This document shows positions 43,279 through 54,427 of a stretch of 64,000 bases of DNA, piece by piece. The notes under the pieces are model-generated. The model made no database searches. It was not told the DNA's origin and saw only the letters and a list, made by a program, of their open reading frames with translations. The stretch covers positions 108,017 through 172,016 of the forward strand of contig BDDD01001389.1 of NCBI GenBank assembly GCA_001972305.1, given 5' to 3'. The DNA comes from Cephalotus follicularis (lineage: Eukaryota > Streptophyta > Magnoliopsida > Oxalidales > Cephalotaceae). The position numbers and the translations under genes are program-made. Each line of letters opens with the position of its first letter. Position 1 is the stretch's first letter.

Positions 43279-46200
43279 ATGGTACACACAAGGAACACTC
43301 CTCAGAGAACTGCACCAGCTGGGGCTCGGGAAGAGGTCAGAAATGAGCCTTCTGTCGAAGAGTTGGTACTTCAGGAAGTTGCTCAGGAAGTGAACCATGA
43401 CATGTTGTGGCAGAATCCGGGGCAAGACCGTACGGAACAGGTTGCCAAGGAAATTATTCTGGCAGATGTTCAGGTGGGTATGGGAGCTGGGGACAAGCCT
43501 GACACTCTTGTCTATGTCTGGCTTGAGCGGTTTCAGAAGAAGAGGCCGCAGTCTTTTAGTTCGGCTCTGACACCTGTGGAAGCTGAACACTGGATTGCGC
43601 ACATGGAAAACATTTTCAATATGCTGGGATGTGATGATCAGCAGAAGGTAAGGTTGGTAGCTTACAAACTGGACGTAGACGCTCAAAAGTGGTGGAAGTC
43701 GCTGAAATTGGCTAAGGGTGGAAATTATTTTGATGCTCTGATATGGTCCGAGTTCCGTGAAATCTTCTATCAATAGTATTTTCCCACTGCTGATAAGGAG
43801 GCCTATGTAAGGGAGTTTGTTAATACCAGGCAGAAAGATGGGGAATCAGTTACGGAGTTCTTGGCTCGTTTCACTAGACTGGCTGGGTTTGCTAGATCCG
43901 CGGTAAGGTCAGCATCGGAGCAAGCTGAGAGGTTCAAATGGAAGTTGCATTATCAGCTGAGGGGTAAGCTGATAAATTCCCGATTTGTAGATGTAGCCGA
44001 AGTTGCAAATGCTGCAAAGAACATCGAATTGGAATGATTGGACTTCCAGGTAGCACGCCAAGAAGGGGACCAGAAACAGAATAGAAGTGATCAAGATTCT
44101 GGACAGCAGAGTAAGGGTCAAGGCGGTTCATGGAATAGAGGCCGAAGTGGTAAACAACATAAGAAAGATCATAATCAGAATAAGGGTGGAGGACAACAGC
44201 GTCAGCAAGGCAATGATCAGGGGAATGCTCAAGGAGCTGGTGGTGGGGGTAACCCCAATGTTCAAATTGCTTGATGTGATACTTGTGGTAGGTATCATCC
44301 AGTGGGAACCTGTTATAAGGACAGTGGGGCTTGCTTTGTATATGGACAAATGGGTCACTTTGTGAAGGACTGTCCTGATCCTCGTGCAAAGGAAAGAAAC
44401 GGAAACGGTGTTGATGCTAGGAACAACAATATGGGAGCCAGAGTCTTTGCCATCACAACACATCAGGCTGCTAATGCACCAGGTACTGTTTCGGGTTTTA
44501 TTTTTGTTGGTAATTGTAGATCTTATGTTTTATATGATATTGGATCGACTCACTCGGTAGTAGCGAGATCTTTTGTTCAGCATCTTAGAATGCCTTCACA
44601 GTTACTTGATCCAACTCTGGTTCTTTCGACCCCTATGGGGACATCTGTTGTGATATCTGAGTGTTTTTGTGCTTGCCCTATTGCTTTCGATGATCGGATT
44701 CGTGATGCGGATCTTCTTCCGATTGATATGCATGATTTTGATATGATTCTTGGTATGGACTGGTTGGATCGTCATTGACCTACGATTGATTGTCACGCTA
44801 GGAGGATTTTTTTTTGGAGATGTGGATCGACCTGAGTTTATTTATCAAGGTTCAGGGCCAATGAAGGATGTTAAAATTTTTTCAGTTTTGAAAGCTAAGA
44901 AATTTGTAGCTAAGGGCGCTGAGGGATTCTTAGCTGTTGTGAAAGATGTCTCTAAGGATGTACCTCGCCTTGAGGACTATCCTGTGGTTAGAGAATTTTC
45001 AAATGTGTTTCTGGATGAGTTACCAGGATTGCCACCGCAATGAGAAGTGGAGTTTACCATCGAGCTCATTCCTGGGGCAGCACCTACATCTAAAACACCT
45101 TATAGGATGGCACCACTTGAGTTGCAAGAGCTGAAGGAGAAGTTACAAGAATTGTTAGATCGGGGTTTTATACGGCCGAGTGTTTCGCCGTGGGGAGCTC
45201 CGATTCTGTTTGTGAAAAAGAAGGATGGTTCTATGAGGCTGTGTATAGATTAAAGAGAGTTGAATCAGATTACCGTTCGAAACAGATACCCTTTGCCTAG
45301 GATTGATGACTTATTCGATCAACTCCAAGGTGCTCGGTATTTTTCTAAGATCGACTTGAGGTCTGGATATCATCAGTTGCGGGTGAAAGACGAAGATGTA
45401 CCCAAGACTGTTTTTCGCACACGGTATGAGCATTATGAGTTTCTGGTGATGCCGTTCGGACTTACGAATGCACCAGCAGTCTTCATGGATTTGATGAATT
45501 TGGTATTTCTTGAGTTTCTGGATCGGTTTGTGATTGTGTTTATCGATGATATCCTTGTATATTCTAAGTCGAGGGAAGAACATGAAGAGAAGCTTCGTAT
45601 AGTGCAGGGAATTCTATGGAAAAACCAGCTGTACGCAAAGTTTTTGAATTATGAGTTCTGGTTGGAACAGGTGGCATTCTTGGGCCATGTGGTTACAACG
45701 GAAGGTATTAGTGTGGATCCTGCTAAGGTTGGGGCTATTACCAAATGGCCGAGGCCTACTACAGTGACATAAGTGAGAAGTTTCCTAGGTGTGGCTGGAT
45801 ATTACATGCAGTTCGTGGAAGGCTTTTCCTCCATAGCCTTGCCACTGACTCAACTTATGAGGAAGGGAGCAAAGTTTGTATGGAATGAAGAATGGGAGGC
45901 AAGCTCTAAGAAGTTGAAGAATGGTCTTGTGTCTGCACCTATTCTTCGTTTGTCGTCTGGGTCAGGTGGGTACCAGATTTACAGTGATGCTTCCAAGAAG
46001 GGTTTGGGATGTGTTCTGATGCAACATGGTCGTGTGATAGCATATGCTTCTAGACAGTTGAAGCCTTATGAAGTGAATTACACTACACATGATCTTGAGT
46101 TAGCAGCAATGGTTTTTGCTTTAAACATCTGGTGGCACTATTTGTATGGAGAGACTTGTGACGTTTTCACCGATCATAAGAGTCTCAAGTACATATTCAC

Positions 46201-47669
46201 GGAAAAAGAGTTGAACATGCATCAGAGAAGGTGGTTGGAACTTTTAAAAGACTATGATCTGAATATTTAGTACCACCATGGTAAGGCAAACGTGGTAGCT
46301 GATGCTCTTAGTAGGAAGAGTTCTGGGAGTGTAGCGGCTTTGCTTACCTAGCCACAGTTGATAGCAGATATGGAGCGGTTGAATTTGAATTTATATGTTC
46401 AGGGTTCTGGAGGGTATATGGCTGGTATGAATATAGAACCTAATCTTGTTTCTTAGATTAAGGCGGCTCAAAGTGACGATGGAGAGTTATGGGCCTTAGT
46501 CCAAAATGTTGATGAGGGTAAGCAGTCAGAGTTTCATGTGGACAAGCATGGTGTTATATGGCTGGGTAGTCGGTTGTGTGTGCCGGCTGATCCTACTGTC
46601 AGAGAGGATGTCTTGTCTGAGGCACACAATTCTCCATTTTCTATACATCTGGGTTCTACAAAAATGTATAGAGACTTAAAGCAAAATTTCTGGTGGAATG
46701 GAATGAAGAGAGATATGGCTGAGTGTGTTGGGAAGTGTTTGGTCTGTCAGCAGGTCAAGATCGAACACCAGCGTGCTAGTGGATTGTTACAGCTATTGGA
46801 GGTTCCAGTATGGAAATGGGAGAGCATAGCGATGGATTTTATTACGGGTCAGACGATAACTTTCAAAAGAAATAATGCTATTTGGGTTGTAGTGGATCGA
46901 TTGACCAAATCGGTTCACTTTTTGGCTATCTGTGAGGATTTCTCTGCGGACCGTTTGGCGGAGGTTTTCTATTGGGAGATTGTGAGACTTCATGGGACTC
47001 CTGTATCTATTGTTTCGGATAGGGATCCTCGTTTCACTTCACGATTTTGGAAGGGATTTCAGAAAGTTTGGGGTACGAGGCTCAATTACAGTATAGCTTT
47101 CCATCCACAGACAGATGGGTAGTCCGAGAGGACCATCTAGACCTTAGAGGATATGTTGAGGTCTCGCCCTTTGGAGTGGACTGGAAACTGGGATGAGTAT
47201 CTAAGCTTGGTGGAGTTTGCCTACAACAACAGCTGGCATGCTAGTATTCGTATGGCTCCGTTTGAGGCTTTGTATGGGAAGAGGTGTCGGGCTCCGACAT
47301 GTTGGGATGAGGTCAGAGAACGAGCTATTGAGGGACCCAAGCTATCTTAGATCACTACTGATAAAGTGACTATAGCTACGGAGAGACTAAAGGCAGCTCA
47401 ATCTCGACAGAAGAGTTGTGCAGATAGGCATCAGATGGACTTGGAGTTCAAAGTAGGTGAACATGTGTTCTTGAAGGTTTCACCTTGGAAAGGAGTTCGG
47501 TGTTTTGGATTGAGTCCTCGGTATATAGGACCCTTTGAAGTTCTTGAAAAGGTGGGCGCAGTTGCATATCGGTTAGCTTTGCCTCCGCAGTTAGCCCATG
47601 TTCATAATGTGTTCCATGTGTCTCTATTGAGGGGTTATCAGTATAATCCCCTGCATGTGGTCCACTATC
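43279..47669 (+). pseudogene. Gypsy A2 gag-pol polyprotein, C-terminus cut by B4
   Basis: Gag starts at 43279 (MVHTRNTPQRTAPAG). The capsid (HWIAHMENIFNMLGCDDQQK, WWKSLKLAKGG) is followed by a Gln/Gly-rich linker and a knuckle with its second Cys lost (CFVYGQMGHFVKDC). The protease reads DIGS in place of DTGS. A frameshift at a T run near 44810 moves the remainder to another frame. RT has [29 protein letters not shown] and FIDD at 45539-45550; RNase H has [16 protein letters not shown] and [11 protein letters not shown]; integrase has LVCQQVKIEHQ, MDFITGQ, SDRDPRF and SERT. Stops include 43774, 44035, 44272, 44776, 45041, 45251, 45770, 46268, 47120 and 47348, mostly CAG-to-TAG or CGA-to-TGA. 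Reading ends after FHVSLLRGYQYNPLHVVHYL, where B4 inserted; A4 shows that a chromodomain-like tail should follow. Confidence 0.92.
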
Positions 47670-47841
47670 TGTAATAACCGCAACTTCAATTAATGTATAT
47701 TGACCCAAGATTGAAATAAAATATACATTTTAATTGAGTTATTTGTCCAATTATACTAATTTTTATGATTGGTAATTACTTGGGATGATTTGATATGCAA
47801 TTGGAGAAGTATCAAAGACTAGGAAACCCTAATCTAGCCAA

Positions 47842-47925
47842 ACAGCCGACTGTCACAGGGCAACAGTCGACTGTTTGCCACGTGAAGAAGGCAGTCGACT
47901 GCCCACTAATTCCAGTCGACTGGTT
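47842..47925 (+). repeat. Class 1 TCGA palindrome array, B4 array I
   Basis: Four sites (GCCGACTGT, CAGTCGACTG, CAGTCGACTG, CAGTCGACTGG) about 173-255 bp from the LTR start. Confidence 0.88.
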
Positions 47926-49085
47926 TGCTCCAGGACAGATTCCTGGCATGTGCAGGGACAAGAAGGACAGCTGGGATAATGGCACTTATGTCTCACCACC
48001 TGCCAGAACATGCAAAAGTGAATGTTTGCATGTTCTCTACAGACCACCAAACTGCAATTTGATTAATTAAGAGAGAAAGTGGAAGTGAGGGAGGCATGTG
48101 GTGGAAAGAATGAAAGAAAATGTGAGTGAATGTGAGTAGGTAACAAATCTGACGAATTCAGAGGTCCTTGAGAGTTATATCTACTGATGGACTGTTGTTT
48201 GAGTGTTAGAAACACTAAGTAAAGAGAGGAACCATTGAAAGCTTGCATTGGTAGGATTGGAGAAAACTCAAAGAAGGAACTTTGAAGTTTAGAATCTTGG
48301 TAAGTCCTTGATCCGAAATTCTTTGTTATTTTGATGATAAAATGACTAGGAAAAATATTGTACATCTTCTGTTAATGGATTGGGATAACAATATTTGGAA
48401 TTGAAATGGAAAGTAATAATGAAATCAAGTAGAATTGGTGATATAGTCACTAGAATGGATTATAATTGTTGTTAATATGCTTAATGACTCCTAAGTATGT
48501 ATATACATACTGTTGAAACATGCAAATCAGTAGATGGATTGAGTAAATTATTTGGAATATGGAGAGTGTTTTAAATGAAACTAGAGACTTAAGAGTTCTA
48601 GTAATTCTTGATGAAACTAGATAATGATTATAGTAATTGAATAGTACATATATACATACTGATTTCATGTATATATCTTCTGTCAAAACAAGTTAAGAAC
48701 AATGAATCGAAGATTAATGATACTTGGCATAGAGTTCAAAGAAGGGAAGTGATAGAATGGTAAAGGAAAGTTAAAGAATTAAGTGGATTAATGATTAAAC
48801 CACTGTATGAGTTATTGACACTTACTGATATTGATACATGTATCCATAAACATGCTTACATAGATTGATATTGCTGAATTGGAAGATTGATTGGTGAAAA
48901 GTGACTTGGGACACAAAGAGAAAGATCATATTCAATTGATCTTGGGATAGCAAATTAAGGTAGGGGTAATGATATGTCATGGAAGATATGAGTATGCATA
49001 TTATGTATGAATATTTTCTGCATGATTACATGTATTGAATTGATTAGGAGTTGAATTACCATTACATGACTTGCTATTTCTACAT

Positions 49086-49180
49086 TTTCTGGGCAGAGGC
49101 AGTCGACTGGCACCCAAAGCAGTCGACTACTCAACCCAACAGTCGACTAGTTCTTCATGGCAGCCGACTGTTCTGGGTAG
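49086..49180 (+). repeat. Class 1 TCGA palindrome array, B4 array II
   Basis: Three CAGTCGACT palindromes and a terminal GCCGACTG, bracketed on both sides by TTCTGGG (49087 and 49171). The bracketing is clearest here. Confidence 0.88.
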
Positions 49181-50327
49181 AAAATTCATACATTGATTGA
49201 ATTGTTAATGTTTGTTATTGTTATTGAATTGTATATGCTACCACCATTTAGTATATACTATTTGATGTTATTTAACATCACTACTACTTGTATTACAATG
49301 ATCGAACGAATTATGTACTATATGCACAATGCATGGTTTTAAACACCATTTTCAAGTAAGAACTCTTATTGCAAGAAATTATTGATTTATGAAAGTGTTA
49401 CCGAATGTGCTACTGTCACATTATTATAAACTGTTTTGGTGTCATTTATCACCACCACCACTGTATTTCAATGATTGAAACCAACTATGGACTATGTATC
49501 CAATTTATGAAATCAAACTATCATTTTCAAGTGAATGAATATTGCCAAATAAACTACTGATTTTACTCCTATATGAGAGGTACTTACTGTTTTGTTTCCC
49601 AAATTGGAAACAACTATTTAAGGGATGTCGTTTTCCTCCAAGAGAGAGGTACGATAAGTGAAGTGTTATAGTTTATAAAGAAAATTACTTTCTATTGCAT
49701 ATTGATGATATATGTAATATTATTCTTGAAATGATTGTATTGATTGTGTATGAGTGCCGTGGTTTGGTGACGGAGGTTGTCACTGACTACGGGTATGTGA
49801 TTCTGAGTGCCAGGAGTTGGCCAGAACATCACCTAAGTGTGTTTGCAGTGTTAAACTACCCGCCAACGCCGGTAGTAAGTGTTACCTTACCTATCAGCTT
49901 CGGAGCGTAGGGTGATAGATAGGTGGTGCACAGTTAGTGCTAGGAGTTAGCGACATGTGACACCCAAGTGAGTGTTGAATTGATTGTACCCTTGTGGGTA
50001 TCCTTGAATATGGATTGTTTATGGCCACTTGGCATGATTGCTTATATATTGGCTCATTCAAATATTAATTTGATATAAACTGTCATACATGTTGCATTCA
50101 TATACTCCTTATCATACATTATCATTCTATTTAGCCAAGTGAGGACTACGGCTAACCCCTACAATTTCATATTAAGCTAGGACATTTGGAGACTGCTGCT
50201 GAAGCTTGGAGAGCTTCTTATTTTGATTTAAGGTTGATTAATTATGATGTTGTACTGTAAATTGTATTTGAACGGTTCATACCTCGTAGTGTTGTATATT
50301 CTTCTTTAAGGATAATTGTGGTTTTAC

Positions 50328-50353
50328 CCGCACGTAGTATGGGATGCGTGCGG
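50328..50353 (+). other. Conserved LTR hairpin, B4 copy
   Basis: A perfect 7-bp stem CCGCACG/CGTGCGG around the loop TAGTATGGGATG, about 150 bp before the LTR end. The stem sequence differs from B1, B3 and B5, yet pairing is complete. Confidence 0.75.
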
Positions 50354-50508
50354 ATGGCTTATTTTTATATTCCGGCTTATCGAATGCTTCCGCAAATTTA
50401 ATTATGACTATTAATTGAAATGCTGGAATATTATTTTATGCTTATTTCTGATATCACCACATATGCTGGTCCATTGTACGTGAACCGAAAAACGGGGTGT
50501 GACAAGCA

Positions 50509-50520
50509 TGGTATCAGAGC
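50509..50520 (+). other. Primer-binding site of gypsy B4
   Basis: TGGTATCAGAGC four bases after the LTR; a full match to the initiator Met tRNA type. Confidence 0.92.
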
Positions 50521-50609
50521 ATATTCCATATATGCTAGCTGGGATAAGTTTCTCGGAAATTAAGTGACTTGTTTCCTGATGATCTTATCATCTCCTTATA
50601 GGAAACAGA

Positions 50610-51185
50610 ATGGAAGGGAGAGGAAGACGTACAAGGTCTCGAGCCAGGGATGGGAAGGTTCATAAGGAAGCAAATGATGGGGATAACCCGATGGATCGCA
50701 TAGCTGGTTTTATCCAGCAGCAGATGGCAACCAGTGCAGCTCAGATAGAAGAGATGCAACGATTGCACGATCAAGTACAGCAGGCTAGACGACCTTCAAG
50801 ACGGTCTCGACGAACTGCTATTCAGGAGAATGAAGCTCAACCTGAAACTTGTTCTCACTGTGACCGTAAAAGCCATCGACTGGAAGATTGCTGGTTGAAA
50901 AATGGGTTGTGCATGAAGTACGGAGCATCCGACCATCTCTTAATGGCTTGTCCGAAGAGGCGAATCCCTTCTCGTTCCCGAACTCCTAATCGACGCAGCC
51001 AACAGAGTTTTAGGAAGTGTGGTTTCTGTGGATGTTCGAAACATGATGAAAGCAAGTGTTGGAAGAAAGCTGGGAAGTGCCTGAGATGTGGTTCTTCCGA
51101 TCACCGCCTGAATGAGTGTCTCCGTATGAAAGCTCAAGCGGGTAATGACGGAGCTAGTGGAAGTGGCGCGACTGCACAACCGTGA
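50610..51185 (+). pseudogene. Gypsy B4 gag without capsid, with four zinc-knuckle positions
   Basis: A 191-residue open frame starting at 50610 (MEGRGRRTRSRARDG), eight bases after a CTCCTTATAG acceptor-like site. Residues 1-70 are basic and polar with a short helical-looking stretch (IQQQMATSAAQIEEMQRLHD). Then four CCHC positions follow: CSHCDRKSHRLEDC, CMKYGASDHLLMAC (second Cys lost), CGFCGCSKHDESKC and CLRCGSSDHRLNEC. The capsid domain seen in B2 (AQYQTRFVELE region) is absent. Knuckles package genomic RNA in this class; without capsid this could not form a particle. It is either a deletion product or a non-autonomous form. The frame ends at a TGA and the following protease is unreadable. 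Confidence 0.75.
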
Positions 51186-51945
51186 GGAGACACGGGCAAA
51201 AGAATCATGCAAGGTAAAGTTATACTTACCCAATAAGATATAACTGATATGAGATATATAATGCTAGTGTGTTAATTGACCTTGGGGTCACATATGCATT
51301 CATTGCATCATGTTTCTGAATGACTTGCATGGTATTACAGTTTGTTTGCATATGTAATGGGAGGCGAATGGCCCAACTAACGACTTCCTGCTGACCAATG
51401 CGAGAATAGGTGATGGTGCGATCCTGATAGTGAGAGTTCAGTATCAAAAGATGATCTAGGACTGCTCCTAGATCCAGAGCACCGTACCGAACGGCTTCTG
51501 CTGAACGGGAAGAGTTGAAGGTTCAAATTCAAGATTTTCTTGATAAAGGCTTTATCAGACCGAGTGCATCACCGTGGGGAGCACCGATTCTGTTCGTGAA
51601 GGAAAGATGGATCGATGCGGCTATGCATTGATTTCAGGATACTGAATCAAGTGACGGTAAAGAACAAGTATCCTCTACCACATATTGAGGAGTTGTATAC
51701 TCTAAACTTGACCTGAGGAACACGTGCAACACTTGAGAATTATACTGCAGACACTACGGAAGGAACAGTTATACGCCAAATTCAGCAAGTGTGAATTTTG
51801 GCTGGATCACGTGACTTTCCTAGGTCACATAGTGTCGAGTGAAGGATTGTCAGTGGACCCTGCGAAGATTGAAAGCATTGTTGATTGGCCCCAACCGAAG
51901 AACGTGACGGAGGTCCGTAGTTTCTTGGGATTGGCGGGCTACTAC
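51186..51945 (+). pseudogene. Gypsy B4 protease-RT remnant
   Basis: Fragments in changing frames: a short protease echo near 51265-51320, the RT entry ([22 protein letters not shown] near 51535-51600), then a jump near 51715 that removes the catalytic FLDD block, then [20 protein letters not shown] and [14 protein letters not shown] up to FLGLAGYY, where the sequence passes into LTR A3. It matches B2 pol closely where present. Confidence 0.85.
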
Positions 51946-52912
51946 TTTTAATCCGTTTTGCTTTGTAGCCTATCTACTTATGTTGGGTTTATGAGTTTGG
52001 GCTAACTGATACCAGCCTTGACTTTGGGTATGTTAAGATGTGTTTATGTATTAGTAAAGGTTATTTTATTTATCTACAAAAAAACATCAGTTTTATTAAA
52101 TCAATTTAAAAAAAAATCAAAATCCTTTTATTTTTATTTCCTTTTCTGTCTCTCTCTTATCTCACCCGTATCATTCTCTCCTATCTCTATCTCTCCCGCA
52201 TATCCCTCCATCTTTCCTTCTTCTTCTCCTCAAAATCTTCCCCTTTTCCTTGTCTAATCTGATTATGTTTCCTCTTTTCCTAATCCAACCCGAAATTCTT
52301 CCCCCTTTTTGTTTAAGTAAACTTTCAGCCCTCCCTTTATGCCATCGTTTCTCATTCGTTTGGTTGCTGCCGTTTCTGCAAGTTGAGAACTCATTGTGCT
52401 CTATATGTATTTGCATCAAGTCAGGTTTGTTCTCCATGGTTGAGTGTAGGAATCGTTTCATTTTGATATGTATGGCGTTAACAATTTTTTTTGAATCCTT
52501 ATGTTTTCTCTCCCTTTTGATTTTTGTGAACAGCCGTGTTTAAGCTTGATAATTTTGTGTTCTCCTACAGCTTGTGTCGCCATTGCAGGTAAGTATTATT
52601 GTTTTGCTGTGATGGTAATTGTTAGCAATGCATGGATCCGTTTTGCATGTCTTCATACGTGTTAGAATTCGGTTTTGGTCCTTGTCAGTTATGCTCTATC
52701 ATTTAATTTCTGAGTTTGTTAGTGAGCCTGTAGACATCTAGTAAGGGTTGTGCAATATGGTTTGGAAATATGTCACACCCCGTTTCACAACCGACATATA
52801 TAGTGGTGGCAATCAACATATAAATCCGGCTTATGCAATTTACCATAAACTTAATACTTTCCAATGCCATAAACAACTTGCGGAAGCATTTAAATATAAG
52901 GCGAATTAAAAC

Positions 52913-52940
52913 GTAACATGCATCCCATACTAGATGCTAC
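52913..52940 (-). other. Conserved LTR hairpin, B5 copy
   Basis: On the minus strand the stem GTAGCATC/CATGTTAC pairs at seven of eight positions including one G-U, around the loop TAGTATGGGATG, about 145 bp before the LTR end. Confidence 0.7.
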
Positions 52941-53527
52941 AACAATAAACATCATCAAAGTTAACTGCCCTCAAAGGGAGCATGAACAATATTCATCAAT
53001 ACATCGATTCATTTATTACAAATATCCATTAACGTTTCTCAAAAGTAGAAACAACATAAACTCCACTTTGCTCCACGGAGCTCAACGGTAACAATCCGCT
53101 GCATCAACCTGAAATCAATCTGAAATTGTAGGGGGTTAGCCTTTGTCCTCACTCGGCTAAGTTATAAACATTATTTGGGGTCAACGATAAAGAATGCTAT
53201 GTAATGAATGCAACATGATGCAATACATACTATATCCCGATGCATATATATATATATATATACACATATGCCCAACCACAATGTCACAGTTCACGATTCA
53301 CAATAACACGATATCACATTTCATAGTTCACAATCACGTCCCATAAAGGACTACACAAATCTCGATAGGTACGAAGAGCGTCGCCAACTCCTGGCCCCAA
53401 TGTCGTACATCCTGTCATCGGCCCCGTCTTCGGATGGCACGATGCAGGTCACGATGCAGTGAGTCACCCAGCCAACTCCTGGCCCCTGAGTCAACCCGAG
53501 CACTAGTCATCGCTGGCATCTCCGCCA

Positions 53528-53610
53528 CGCAACTAGTACGGTCACAATCACAATCACAATCACAATCAACAATCACAGTCAAGCTCAATCACAATCACAG
53601 TCATCTCGAT
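53528..53610. repeat. CACAAT-type short repeat in B5
   Basis: Runs of CACAAT and CACAGT units with small interruptions. Looser repeats of the same type continue near 53825-53950. Confidence 0.85.
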
Positions 53611-53999
53611 GCTCAAAACAGTTTTCCAAGTAATTTATAAAACAAAATACTTGAAAACAAACTCATTTTCACGATGTCACAGTTCTCGATTCGCGATGTT
53701 ACAAAACTCAATTCACGATGTTTGGAAGCCATTTTCATAGTCCTTTGAAAATATATATTTGCTTGAAACATACATTTTCGTGTAAAGTAATGATTTATAA
53801 TGATCATGAATGCACTTCCAAAACGATGATACAACAGTTCACAATCAGTTATCACGATGCACAATCAGTTCACCACAGTTCACAATCAACAATACTCAGT
53901 CACAATCACAGTTTACAATCAACAATACCCAGTCACAAATCACAGTTCACACAATACAAGATGCATACACATGCCCACAATGCAAGACAGAAACAACCA

Positions 54000-54245
54000 A
54001 TCGGCTGTTCCCCTTAAAACAGTCGGCTACCCACACTAAACAGTCGGCTGCTCACACTCGACAGTCGGCTGCTGACCTATCGCGGTCGGCTACTCAAGCC
54101 TCTACAGGCATTTCTCAGTAACATACATGGACAGTCTACTGGCTCCCAAGCACAGTCGGCTGGATCCATTGAGTAGTCGGCTGTTCATACTGAACAGTCG
54201 ACTGGCGCACTCGAGCAGTCGGCTGTCCTCTTGGACAGTCGGCTG
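54000..54245. repeat. Class 1 TCGA palindrome array in B5
   Basis: About ten sites, mostly in the CAGTCGGCTG form with one intact CAGTCGACTG; spacing is mostly about 20-22 bp with one longer break near 54090-54130. It lies about 80 bp from a class 2 array in the same LTR. Confidence 0.86.
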
Positions 54246-54324
54246 GATTATGCAGATAGTACAGGGAAACAGCAGCAAAACAAAGCCACAACTCACAACA
54301 ATCCATTCTAACACACAACGATTC

Positions 54325-54427
54325 ATAGCGTCGACATTTTCTCTAAGTGTCGACATTTATCGCGAATCAGGACTCATTCTCCATATGACAATCTATAGCG
54401 TCGACGCTTCTTTCCTAAGCGTCGACG
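54325..54427. repeat. Class 2 TCGA palindrome array in B5
   Basis: Two pairs (GCGTCGACATT/GTGTCGACATT and GCGTCGACGCTT/GCGTCGACGGTT) with cores 19 and 21 bp apart. Confidence 0.86.

Larger units (their letters stand above)
47670..50504 (+). mobile_element. 5' LTR of gypsy B4
   Basis: 2835 bp, TGTAATAACC...GGGTGTGACA. It is the closest relative of the B2 LTR: shared start, GTAAGTCC donor-like site at 48300, TTAAGGTAGGGG near 48956, CCTCCAAGAGAGAGGTACG near 49634, and the TTAGCC...GGCTAA stem near 50133. Two class 1 TCGA arrays sit where B1 and B2 have theirs. Confidence 0.92.
47670..51945 (+). mobile_element. Ty3/gypsy B4, internally deleted and 3'-truncated
   Basis: Plus strand: complete 5' LTR (47670-50504), primer-binding site, shortened gag and a degraded protease-RT region ending in RT at 51945. 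There it joins A3 LTR sequence, so the rest of pol and the 3' LTR were deleted together with the A2 pol end and the first 37 or so bases of the A2 3' LTR. It inserted into A2 pol. Confidence 0.83.

Noticed and set aside
43273-44463. Long antisense open frames opposite A2 gag (166, 151 and 111 residues)
   Set aside because: Shadows of the gag coding strand; the plus strand carries the recognisable capsid and zinc-knuckle sequence.
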